64,000 nt of DNA from Candidatus Bipolaricaulis sibiricus (GTDB lineage: Bacteria > Bipolaricaulota > Bipolaricaulia > Bipolaricaulales > Bipolaricaulaceae), in contig CP034928.1 of NCBI GenBank assembly GCA_004102645.1, positions 434,001 to 498,000 of the forward strand, read 5' to 3'. The notes below the pieces were generated by a model. It did no database searches, had not been told where the DNA came from, and worked only from the letters and a program-made list of their open reading frames with translations. Of this stretch, positions 25,470 through 32,964 are shown piece after piece. Numbering within the stretch: position 1 is the stretch's first letter; every line of letters begins with the position of its first letter. Made by a program: the position numbers and the translations under genes.

Positions 25470-26216
25470 ATGGGGGCCCCGGCGGTCGAGTTCTGCGAGG
25501 TCTCGTTCGCCTACCGTGGTCAGACGGGGGCGCTGTCCGTCCTCGATCGGGTCTCCCTTGCCGTGTCTCACGGGGGGTGGGCGACCCTGGTCGGACCCTC
25601 GGGGTGCGGGAAGACGACACTTCTCAAGATCGGGGCGAGGCTCCTGGAACCCGACTCCGGCACGGTGCGGGTTCAGGACGGAGGCGATGGGCCACGGATC
25701 GCCTACATGCCCCAGGCCGATACTCTCCTCCCGTGGCGGGATGCCCTCGGAAACGCACTCCTGCCAGCGGAGGCGACGGGGCGCAACCGGGCGCAAGCCC
25801 GGGCCGAGGCCCAGGCGCCGTTCCACGAGTTCGGACTGGCGGGTTTCGAGCGGAGCTACCCCCACGAGCTGTCGGGCGGGATGCGGCAGCGCCTGGCCCT
25901 CATGCGCACACTCCTCTCCCGTGGCGAGGTTCTGCTCCTGGACGAGCCGTTCGGGGCGCTCGATGCCCTGACTCGCACCGCTCTCCAGGATTGGCTTGCT
26001 GCGGCGCGGATCTTCCGTCGGAAGACAGTCCTGTTGGTGACCCACGATGTAGAGGAGGCGGTTCTTCTGTCGGACCAGGTCCATGTCCTCAGCCCTCGTC
26101 CCGCCCGCGTGGTCGCGACACTTCCGGTCGCCCTTCCCCACCCTCGCTTGCGTACCGATCCTCGCATTGCCCAGGCCCGGGCTGACATCCTGAAGAACCT
26201 CGCGTCCCATGCATAG
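25470..26216 (+). CDS. ABC importer ATPase, NitT/TauT class (ThiZ-like)
   Basis: ATPase of a small-molecule importer, 248 residues. Walker A is GPSGCGKTTL near residue 43, the signature LSGGMRQRLALMRTLL near 135, and Walker B VLLLDEPFGALDALTR. The sequence MPQADTLLPWRDALGNALLP is typical of the nitrate/taurine/HMP class. ATG 25470 follows the tdk stop closely; the long upstream frame lies inside tdk and is spurious. It overlaps the permease gene by 8 bp. Confidence 0.9.
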   Translation: MGAPAVEFCEVSFAYRGQTGALSVLDRVSLAVSHGGWATLVGPSGCGKTTLLKIGARLLEPDSGTVRVQDGGDGPRIAYMPQADTLLPWRDALGNALLPAEATGRNRAQARAEAQAPFHEFGLAGFERSYPHELSGGMRQRLALMRTLLSRGEVLLLDEPFGALDALTRTALQDWLAAARIFRRKTVLLVTHDVEEAVLLSDQVHVLSPRPARVVATLPVALPHPRLRTDPRIAQARADILKNLASHA

Positions 26217-26988
26217 GGTCCGGATCAGCGGGCTGCCCAGTGCACTTCTCCTCCTCTCACTTCTCGCCCTGTGGGAGGTCGCGGTGCGCCTGGCAGGGGT
26301 GCCACCCTACATCCTTCCCCCTCCAGCCCGGATCCTGGCCACCCTGGCCGCCGACCTGCCGCTGCTCCTGCGGCACGCCGGCACGACGCTGAGCGAGGTG
26401 GCTGCGGGGCTTGCGCTGGGGGCCGCCAGCGGGGTCACCGTGGCCCTGGTGGGGTTCTACGTCCCCGCGATCGGTCGTGCGCTCCACCCGTTCGTCCTCT
26501 CGTCCCAGGTGGTTCCCGTGTTCGCTCTCGCCCCCCTGCTCGTGTTGTGGTTCGGCTACGGGCTGTGGCCGAAGGTGATCGTGGTGGGCCTGATCACATT
26601 CTTCCCGATCGCGGTCAACCTGGATCACGGTCTGCGATCGGTCGGGCCCGACCTGGTGGATCTCCTCATCACGCTCGGGGCCCGGGAGGCAACGATCTTC
26701 CGGCTGGTCCGACTCCCAGCCGCGCTGCCGGCGGCGATGGCGGGTCTCAAGGTCGCCGCCACGGTGGCCCTTGCCGGGGCCGTGATCGGAGAGTGGATCG
26801 GCGGGCAGGGCGGGTTGGGGTACGTCATGATCCAGGCCAACGCCGTTCTCCGCGCCGACCGGGTGTTCGCCGCTCTTGTCGTGCTTACCCTGCTCGGGAT
26901 CGGGTTGTTCGGCGCCGTGGCCGCCCTTGAGCGTTGTGTCCTCCGCTGGCGCCCGCGCGACTCCCGGCGCAAGATCGCGTCGCGATGA
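26209..26988 (+). CDS. ABC importer permease, NitT/TauT class (ThiX-like)
   Basis: Inner-membrane permease of 259 residues, six membrane segments. It shows the class pattern ILPPPARILATLAADLP after segment 1, VPVFALAPLLVLWFGYG, and the ATPase-contact loop DLLITLGAREATIFRLVRLPAALPAAMAGLKVAA. It overlaps both neighbours (8 bp with the ATPase, ATGA with the binding protein), which makes a single three-subunit importer certain in practice. Confidence 0.9.
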   Translation: MHRVRISGLPSALLLLSLLALWEVAVRLAGVPPYILPPPARILATLAADLPLLLRHAGTTLSEVAAGLALGAASGVTVALVGFYVPAIGRALHPFVLSSQVVPVFALAPLLVLWFGYGLWPKVIVVGLITFFPIAVNLDHGLRSVGPDLVDLLITLGAREATIFRLVRLPAALPAAMAGLKVAATVALAGAVIGEWIGGQGGLGYVMIQANAVLRADRVFAALVVLTLLGIGLFGAVAALERCVLRWRPRDSRRKIASR

Positions 26989-27917
26989 GATGGATGTGGG
27001 CCCTGTTCGTCCCGTTTGTCCTCGGCCACGGGGAGCCACTCCGGGTGATGCTCGACTTCTACCCGAACCCCAACCACGTCCCGCTCTACGTGGCCCAGGC
27101 GCAGGGGCTGTTCCGGGCGGCAGGAGTCGAGGTGGAGATCATTGCCCCCTCCGACCCAAGCGACCCAACGAAGCTTGTCGCAGCTCGGGCGGTAGACCTC
27201 GCGCTGACACCCCAGGCGAACTACCTCCTCGCCAGGGGGGCCGGCCTTCCCCTCGTGGCGGTGGGAGCGCTGATCGATGGGGCCCTGGGCGGCCTGCTGG
27301 CCCTCGAGCGGTCTGGCATCACCGACCTTGCCGACCTGCGCGGACGGCGGATCGGGTATGCCCTCGAACCCCTGGAGCCAGTCCTGTGGCGGACGATGCT
27401 TCGCCATGCCGGAGTGGAGCCGGCGGAGGTAGAGCTCGTCTACGTAGGGATGAACACCTTGTTCGCGCTCCTCGCCCGGCGCGTGGATGCCATTGGGGCG
27501 TTCCGGAACTACGAGGTCCTGGCGGTGGAGGCGCTCGGCGATCAGCCGCGGTTCTTCCCCCAGGAGGAACATGGGGTTCCCGACACCTATGAGCTCGTCC
27601 TGATCGCGCACCCGACGTTCGTGCGGGCACACCTGCCGCGCGTCCGTCTCTTCGTGCAGGCGCTCGCCGAGGCAATCGACTTCACCCTGGACCACCCTGC
27701 CGAGGCCCTGGCCATGTTTGAGGCCGCGGTTCCCGAGCTCGCCGGGGAGGAGCTCACCCGCCGCTCGTTCGCCGCCACGCTTCCCCGCTATGCGCGTGGG
27801 GTACGTCACGACGACGTTCCGCGGTGGGAGGCGATGCAGGCCTACCTCGTCGCCCACGGGCTGATTCCGCACGCCCTGCCCATCACTGACCTCATCACCA
27901 CCGAGGCACTCCCGTAG
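26985..27917 (+). CDS. ABC importer binding protein, ThiY/NMT1-like (pyrimidine precursor of thiamine)
   Basis: Binding protein of 310 residues with a signal peptide (MRWMWALFVPFVLGHG). The mature start LRVMLDFYPNPNHVPLYVAQAQGLF is close to the NMT1/ThiY signature in which the pyrimidine (HMP or its formylamino precursor) is bound; LALTPQANYLLARGAGLPLVAVGAL and IGAFRNYEVLAVE also fit. The likely role is uptake of a thiamine pyrimidine precursor, by homology. I found no TPP riboswitch upstream and no thi biosynthetic gene in the window, so specificity remains an inference. Confidence 0.83.
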   Translation: MRWMWALFVPFVLGHGEPLRVMLDFYPNPNHVPLYVAQAQGLFRAAGVEVEIIAPSDPSDPTKLVAARAVDLALTPQANYLLARGAGLPLVAVGALIDGALGGLLALERSGITDLADLRGRRIGYALEPLEPVLWRTMLRHAGVEPAEVELVYVGMNTLFALLARRVDAIGAFRNYEVLAVEALGDQPRFFPQEEHGVPDTYELVLIAHPTFVRAHLPRVRLFVQALAEAIDFTLDHPAEALAMFEAAVPELAGEELTRRSFAATLPRYARGVRHDDVPRWEAMQAYLVAHGLIPHALPITDLITTEALP

Positions 27918-27922
27918 CCAGG

Positions 27923-27951
27923 TTGCGGCCCCCTCCCTGGGGGGGTAGCCT
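27923..27951 (+). promoter_or_regulatory. Promoter of the suf operon
   Basis: TTGCGG (27923-27928), a 17-bp spacer and TAGCCT (27946-27951). The sufC ATG is 10 nt further on with no ribosome site, implying a leader of 3-4 nt at most. Confidence 0.5.
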
Positions 27952-27961
27952 CACGTCTCGT

Positions 27962-28684
27962 ATGCCCATTCTGGCCGTCGATGATCTCCACGTGGCGGTT
28001 GGGGAGAAGCCGGTCCTGCGCGGGGTCGACCTTGCCCTCGAGCCCGGACGGGTCCATGCGCTAATGGGACCCAACGGATCTGGGAAGTCGACCCTCGCCC
28101 TGAGCCTGGCCGGCAGCCCGGGCTATGTGGTGACCCGCGGGAGAGCGATCCTCGACGGGGCTGACCTCCTCGCCCTTCCGCCCGTCGAGCGAGCGCGGAA
28201 GGGGCTGTTCCTGGGGTTCCAGTACCCCCCCGAGATCGAGGGCGTATCGCTGCGGGAGTTCCTGCGGTTGGCGTGCGCGGAGCGGGGCCAGGGGTTCTGC
28301 GAGTTTCACAAGAGCTACCCCCAGGCCATCGCCCGTCTGAAGATGGACGCGTTCGACGGCCGGGAGCTCAACGTCGGGTTCTCGGGAGGGGAGAAGAAGC
28401 GCTCCGAGCTCTTGCAGCTTCTTCTGCTGAAGCCGAAGGTGGCCCTGCTCGACGAGCCTGACTCCGGGGTGGACGTTGACGCCCTGCGCCTCATCGCCGG
28501 TGGGATTCGCGACCTGGCCGAGAGCGGCGCTGCGGTCCTCATCATCACCCACTACCCGCGGATCCTGGACCACGTTCCGTTGTCCGAGGTGTTTGTGCTC
28601 GATGAAGGCCGGGTCGTCGAGCAGGGAGGGCCCGAGCTTGCTCATCGAATTGGCGAACAGGGGTTCGAGGTGGTGCGCGGATGA
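27962..28684 (+). CDS. sufC: Fe-S cluster assembly ATPase SufC
   Basis: Cytoplasmic ATPase that drives the SufB scaffold, 240 residues. Walker A is GPNGSGKSTLA near residue 37, the family-specific FLGFQYPPEIEGVSLREFLR near 85, the signature FSGGEKKRSELLQLLLL near 140, and Walker B ALLDEPDSGVDVDAL. ATG 27962 lies just after the promoter. The stop overlaps the sufB start (ATGA). Order: sufC, sufB, sufS, sufU. Confidence 0.96.
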   Translation: MPILAVDDLHVAVGEKPVLRGVDLALEPGRVHALMGPNGSGKSTLALSLAGSPGYVVTRGRAILDGADLLALPPVERARKGLFLGFQYPPEIEGVSLREFLRLACAERGQGFCEFHKSYPQAIARLKMDAFDGRELNVGFSGGEKKRSELLQLLLLKPKVALLDEPDSGVDVDALRLIAGGIRDLAESGAAVLIITHYPRILDHVPLSEVFVLDEGRVVEQGGPELAHRIGEQGFEVVRG

Positions 28685-30015
28685 TCGGGAAGGGAGCCCC
28701 GCGTACGCTGACCCGTGAGTTCGTCGAGGAGCTCTCGGTCGAGAAGGGGGAGCCGGCGTGGATGCGTTCCCATCGCGAGCACTGCCTGGCCGTGTTCGAG
28801 CAAGCGCGCCTTCCGCGGTTCGGCCCAGATCTCTCGCAGCTCGACTTCACCGATCTCTCCTACTACGCGCGGCCAGTGGATCCCGTTCAGCGGTGGGAGG
28901 ACCTCCCCGACGAGATCCGCCGCACCTTCCACGCTCTGCGGCTTCCAGAAGCCGAGCAGAAGGCCCTCGCCGGGCTCGGCGCCCAGGTCGACTCTGAGGT
29001 CGTGTACCGGTCGCTCCTCGACGAGGTCCGTGCGCAGGGCGTGATCTTCGCGAGCATGGACGCGGCGGTGCGCGACTACCCATGGATCCGCGACTACTTC
29101 ATGAAGGCGATCCCGCCTGAGGACAACAAGTTCGCAGCCCTCCACGGCGCGGTGTGGAGCGGGGGAACGTTCATCTGGGTTCCGCCGGGTGTTGAGGTAG
29201 CCGTCCCGCTTCAGGCCTACTACCGGATGCAGACTGAGGCCGTGGGCCAGTTTGAGCACACGCTGATCGTCGCCGAGCCTGGCTCCTCCGTGCACTACAT
29301 CGAGGGGTGCAGCGCGCCGAGGTTCGCCCGATCGGCGCTGCACTCGGGGATGGTGGAGATCTTCGCCAAGGAGGGAGCCAAGGTCCGGTTCACGACCGTC
29401 CAGAACTGGTCGAAGAACGTCTACAACCTGAACAACAAGCGGGCCCTGGCCTACGCCGGAGCGGCGGTGGACTGGGTATCCGGGTCGCTGGGGAGCAAGG
29501 TGACCATGCTCTATCCGACGACCGTTCTCCTTGGGCCCGGGGCGCGGACAGAGAACCTGTCGTTCACCTTCTCGCAGGACGGGATGTGGCTCGACAGCGG
29601 GGCCCGGGCCATCCACCGCGCGCCGGACACGACGTCGCGGCTCGTCTCGCGGTCCGTCGTTCAGGGGAGCGGCCGATCCGTGTTTCGCGGCACCGTGCAC
29701 GTGTTCCCGCATGCCAAGGGGTCCAAGGCGCACGTGGAGTGCTCGACCCTCCTTCTCACCCCGGACGCGAAGACGGAGACGATTCCCATCCTCAACGCCG
29801 AGACCGATGACGTCGAGCTGGGTCACGAGGCGACGGTGGGTCGGGTGTCCCAGGACCAGCTGTTCTACCTGATGAGCCGGGGACTCTCCCAGGCCCAAGC
29901 GATGAGTCTCATCGTCAACGGGTTCGTGTCCCCGATCCTGAAAGAGATCCCGCTCGAGTACTCGATCGAGCTCAAGGGCCTCCTCGAGACGAGCTTCGAG
30001 AGGGCGATCGGCTGA
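28681..30015 (+). CDS. sufB: Fe-S cluster scaffold SufB
   Basis: Scaffold subunit of the SufBC(D) complex, 444 residues, slightly shorter than typical SufB. The N-terminal part has RTFHALRLPEAEQKALAGLG and DSEVVYRS. The beta-helix core follows with EGCSAPRF and FTTVQNWSKNVYNLNNKRA. The conserved cluster residues of SufB are present: Cys in HVECSTLL near 355 and Glu in GHEATV near 384. This favours SufB over SufD. No sufD gene is present between sufB and sufS, so a SufB2C2 complex is implied unless sufD lies elsewhere. It overlaps sufS by one base. Confidence 0.94.
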   Translation: MIGKGAPRTLTREFVEELSVEKGEPAWMRSHREHCLAVFEQARLPRFGPDLSQLDFTDLSYYARPVDPVQRWEDLPDEIRRTFHALRLPEAEQKALAGLGAQVDSEVVYRSLLDEVRAQGVIFASMDAAVRDYPWIRDYFMKAIPPEDNKFAALHGAVWSGGTFIWVPPGVEVAVPLQAYYRMQTEAVGQFEHTLIVAEPGSSVHYIEGCSAPRFARSALHSGMVEIFAKEGAKVRFTTVQNWSKNVYNLNNKRALAYAGAAVDWVSGSLGSKVTMLYPTTVLLGPGARTENLSFTFSQDGMWLDSGARAIHRAPDTTSRLVSRSVVQGSGRSVFRGTVHVFPHAKGSKAHVECSTLLLTPDAKTETIPILNAETDDVELGHEATVGRVSQDQLFYLMSRGLSQAQAMSLIVNGFVSPILKEIPLEYSIELKGLLETSFERAIG

Positions 30016-31229
30016 TGGCCCCCCGCATTCGCGCCGATTTCCCGATCCTTCAGCGCACGGTTCACGGGAAGCCCCTCGTGTACCTCGACTCCGCGGCCAC
30101 CGCGATGAAGCCGGCCGCCGTGATCGAGGCCGAGGCAGCGTTCTACCGCGAGTCCTACGCCAACGTGCGGCGGGGGGTGTACGAGCTCGGGGCCGAGGCC
30201 ACCGACCGGTACGAGAGGGCGCGGGCCACGGTCGCCGCTCTCATCGGTGCTCCCCCAGCGGAGGTCGTGTTCACCCGAGGCACGACCGAGGCCCTCAACC
30301 TTGCGGCGTGGGGGCTTGGGGAGGCGCTCGTCGAGCCCGGCGACGAAATCCTCGTCACAGAGATGGAGCACCACGCGAACCTCCTCCCGTGGCAGGAGAT
30401 GGCGCGGCGCCGCGGCGCGCACCTGCGCGCCGTGGCCGTGACTCCGGACGGGCAACTGGACCAGGATGACCTGCGGCGCAAGCTGTCCCCGCGGACGAAG
30501 GTCGTGTCCGTGGTCCACGTTTCCAACGTCTTGGGGACGGTGAACCCGGTGGCGGAGATCGCTCGCCAGGCCCATCAGCACGGGGCGGTGGTGGTGGCGG
30601 ACGCTGCCCAGTCCGTCCCCCACATGCCAGTGGACGTAGCCGAGCTGGGGGCGGACCTCATCGCGTTCTCGGGGCACAAGATGCTCGGGCCGACGGGGAT
30701 CGGTGTCCTGTGGGGGAAGCGGGATGTGTTGGCAGAGCTTCCCCCGTTCATTGTCGGCGGGGAGATGGTACGTGAAGTGTGGCTGAACTGGGCGACGTGG
30801 GACGAACCGCCGGCCCGGTTCGAGGGCGGGACTCCGCCCATTGCGCAGGCGGTCGGGCTGGCCGCAGCCGTGGATTACCTCCGGGCGCTCGGGATGGACA
30901 AGGTCCGCCAGCACGGAGAAGCGCTGGCGGCCCTTACCCTGGATGGGCTGCTCTCTCGACCGTACGTGACGGTCTACGGACCCCACGACCCCGCGATGCG
31001 CGGCGCTCTCGTCGCGTTCTCCCTGTCTGGGGTCCACCCCCACGACGTGGCCACGCTCCTCGATCAAGAGGGGATTGCGATTCGTGGCGGGCATCACTGC
31101 GCGCAGCCCCTGCACCGGCGGTTCGGCATCCCCGCCTCGTGTCGTGTGTCGTTCCACGTGTACAACACCCTCGACGAGGTCGAGCGGTTCGTCTCCGCCC
31201 TCGATCGGGTATGGGAAAGCCTCCGATGA
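30015..31229 (+). CDS. sufS: Cysteine desulfurase SufS
   Basis: PLP enzyme that supplies sulfur from cysteine as an enzyme persulfide, 404 residues. The N terminus YLDSAATAMKP is typical. The PLP lysine lies in FSGHKMLGPTG near residue 223, the cofactor His in MEHHANLLPW, and the catalytic Cys in RGGHHCAQPL near 362, the group II (SufS) context. It overlaps sufU by 3 bp, and SufU is the expected sulfur acceptor. Confidence 0.96.
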   Translation: MAPRIRADFPILQRTVHGKPLVYLDSAATAMKPAAVIEAEAAFYRESYANVRRGVYELGAEATDRYERARATVAALIGAPPAEVVFTRGTTEALNLAAWGLGEALVEPGDEILVTEMEHHANLLPWQEMARRRGAHLRAVAVTPDGQLDQDDLRRKLSPRTKVVSVVHVSNVLGTVNPVAEIARQAHQHGAVVVADAAQSVPHMPVDVAELGADLIAFSGHKMLGPTGIGVLWGKRDVLAELPPFIVGGEMVREVWLNWATWDEPPARFEGGTPPIAQAVGLAAAVDYLRALGMDKVRQHGEALAALTLDGLLSRPYVTVYGPHDPAMRGALVAFSLSGVHPHDVATLLDQEGIAIRGGHHCAQPLHRRFGIPASCRVSFHVYNTLDEVERFVSALDRVWESLR

Positions 31230-31600
31230 CCGGGTACGAAGAGGTCATCCTCGACCACTGGCGCCATCCCCGGAACAAGGGGCGGCTTCCTTCCCCCGAC
31301 GCCTCGGCCGTGGAGGCGAACCCATTGTGCGGGGACGTGGTGCGGATCGAACTCGCGATTCATGACGGGCGTGTCCACGACGTTCGCTTCGAAGGCGAAG
31401 GATGCGCGATCTCGCTCGCCGCGGCGTCGCTTCTCACCGAGCTGGTGCAGGGCAAGTCGGTGGCCGAGGCAGCCGCGGTGACCGATGAGGCACTGCTGTC
31501 CGCGCTGGGAGGCGTGGTGCGGACGCGTCTCTCGTGTGCGCTCCTCCCGCTGCGTGCCTTGCGCAAGGCGCTGGGGGCGACACCCCACCCCAGGCAATGA
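31226..31600 (+). CDS. sufU: Sulfur acceptor / scaffold SufU
   Basis: IscU-like fold protein of 124 residues that takes persulfide from SufS. It starts MTGYEEVILDHWRHPRNKG and has the three zinc/sulfur cysteines in PLCGD near 36, EGEGCAISLAAAS near 60 and RLSCALLPL near 106, plus Asp in CGD. The family insert between Cys 2 and 3 is short. The true start is ATG 31226, overlapping the sufS stop. The longer frame from 30779 is internal to sufS. Confidence 0.92.
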   Translation: MTGYEEVILDHWRHPRNKGRLPSPDASAVEANPLCGDVVRIELAIHDGRVHDVRFEGEGCAISLAAASLLTELVQGKSVAEAAAVTDEALLSALGGVVRTRLSCALLPLRALRKALGATPHPRQ

Positions 31601-31661
31601 CGGGCCGCTCTCGGGGGAACCTCCTCTGGGTGGCGGGTGTAGGTGGGTGGGGTGATTCGAG

Positions 31662-32885
31662 ATGACACAGTTGGGTCGCGCGTCGGTTGCTGTCCTCCTG
31701 GGGATCCTCCTCGCTGCGGGGGGGCTCGCCGCAGAGGAGGCGAAGCCCGTCCTCCCCGCGGGACTGATTCCCACCCCGGACAAGCCGGGAATCGTCCTCT
31801 CGCTCAAGACCGACAAGGGTGTCTATGCCCCTGGCGAAGCGCTCAGGCTGACGTTCACCCTCCCCCGCCCGGCGTACGTGTACGTGTACAATCTGACATC
31901 GGCTGGTAGAGTGCAGCTCATCGTTCCCAACCGGTTCCTGCAGGACTCGTTCTTTCCCGCGGGGACCCACACGTTGCCCACCCGAGGCTGGGTGCTGCGA
32001 CTGACCGAACCAGAGGGCGTGGAGTACCTCCAGCTCGTCGCGAGCGAGACGCCGCTGTCGTTCTACGAGGCCAAGGGGTTCGAGAAGGACGCGTTTCTCG
32101 TCTTCACCCAGCCCGCGGCCTTTGCGGGCACGATCCAGGGACTGTTGGGCGGGAACTGGGGGGCAGTGTGGACGGCCTACCGGGTGTACAAGCCCAAGGC
32201 GTACGTTTCTGTGACGACCGTCCCGCCGGGGGCCGCGGTGTCTGTGGACGGCCAAGCGGTCGGCCTGTCCCCCGTGTCGACCGTCGTCTCCCCGGGGCGC
32301 ATCCGCGTCCAGGCGTCGCGGGCGGGCTACGAGACCCGCTCCGTCCAGCTCACCGTGACCGACGGTGAGGAGGTTCACCTCTCCCTCACCCTGTCGCCGT
32401 CGCGGCCGGCCTGGCCTCCGTTGCGGCCGACGTTGCCTCCGTCCGGAGGTGCGCCGCAGATCGACGTGGACGCCAGCGTCGGCGTTGCTGTGGGCGCGGA
32501 CTCGATCGCCCTCGACCTGTGGGTTGCCGGGCTCGGGTTCGGGGCGTCGGTCCGCCCCGCCCCGCCCCGCCCGGACCTCACCCAGCCTGGCCCGGGCGGC
32601 GAGTACCCTTGGGGCCCCGAGGTCGAGGCCTACCTGGCGCTGTGGGTTCCCTTCGGTCGCGGGGGGGCTCTCCTCCTCGGCGGGCTGTCGGCGCAGGACA
32701 TGGCGTGGATCCCGGCGTGGTCTCCCGCGGCCGTGCGGCCACAGGTTGTCGTGGAACCTGAGGTGTGGAGCCAGTACCGGGTTACTTTTGGAGTGGGGAT
32801 CGGCATCGTCGGCGACGGATGGCGCGGGCACGTCCTCTGGCACAACCGTCGCGGCCCCGTTCTGGGGTTCGTGCTGTCGATCTAG
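31662..32885 (+). CDS. Secreted DUF4384 + PEGA-domain protein
   Basis: Exported protein of 407 residues, function unknown. The signal peptide is followed by a DUF4384-like domain at about 40-150 (DKGVYAPGEALRLTFTLPRP, then YVYVYNLTSAGRVQLIVPNR). A PEGA-type domain follows at about 180-245 (VSVTTVPPGAAVSVDGQAVG then SPGRIRVQASRAGYE). The C-terminal 130 residues are beta-rich and may form a small barrel. PEGA domains often sit in surface or envelope proteins. It has a purine-rich leader (GGGTGGGGTG) before the ATG. It shares the DUF4384-like part with the gene at 36997-38100. Confidence 0.82.
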   Translation: MTQLGRASVAVLLGILLAAGGLAAEEAKPVLPAGLIPTPDKPGIVLSLKTDKGVYAPGEALRLTFTLPRPAYVYVYNLTSAGRVQLIVPNRFLQDSFFPAGTHTLPTRGWVLRLTEPEGVEYLQLVASETPLSFYEAKGFEKDAFLVFTQPAAFAGTIQGLLGGNWGAVWTAYRVYKPKAYVSVTTVPPGAAVSVDGQAVGLSPVSTVVSPGRIRVQASRAGYETRSVQLTVTDGEEVHLSLTLSPSRPAWPPLRPTLPPSGGAPQIDVDASVGVAVGADSIALDLWVAGLGFGASVRPAPPRPDLTQPGPGGEYPWGPEVEAYLALWVPFGRGGALLLGGLSAQDMAWIPAWSPAAVRPQVVVEPEVWSQYRVTFGVGIGIVGDGWRGHVLWHNRRGPVLGFVLSI

Positions 32886-32913
32886 GAAGTCCTCGGGTAC
32901 GGCTGAGCAAGAG

Positions 32914-32940
32914 ACCGGGGCGCCGGTGAGGCGCCCCGGT
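32914..32940. terminator. Hairpin between convergent genes
   Basis: An 11-bp perfect stem ACCGGGGCGCC / GGCGCCCCGGT with a 5-nt loop. It lies 29 bp after the DUF4384-PEGA stop and 25 bp after the beta-helix stop, and so can serve both strands, although no long U tract is present. Confidence 0.5.
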
Positions 32941-32964
32941 ATGGGTAGCTGGAAGGGAGAGGGT

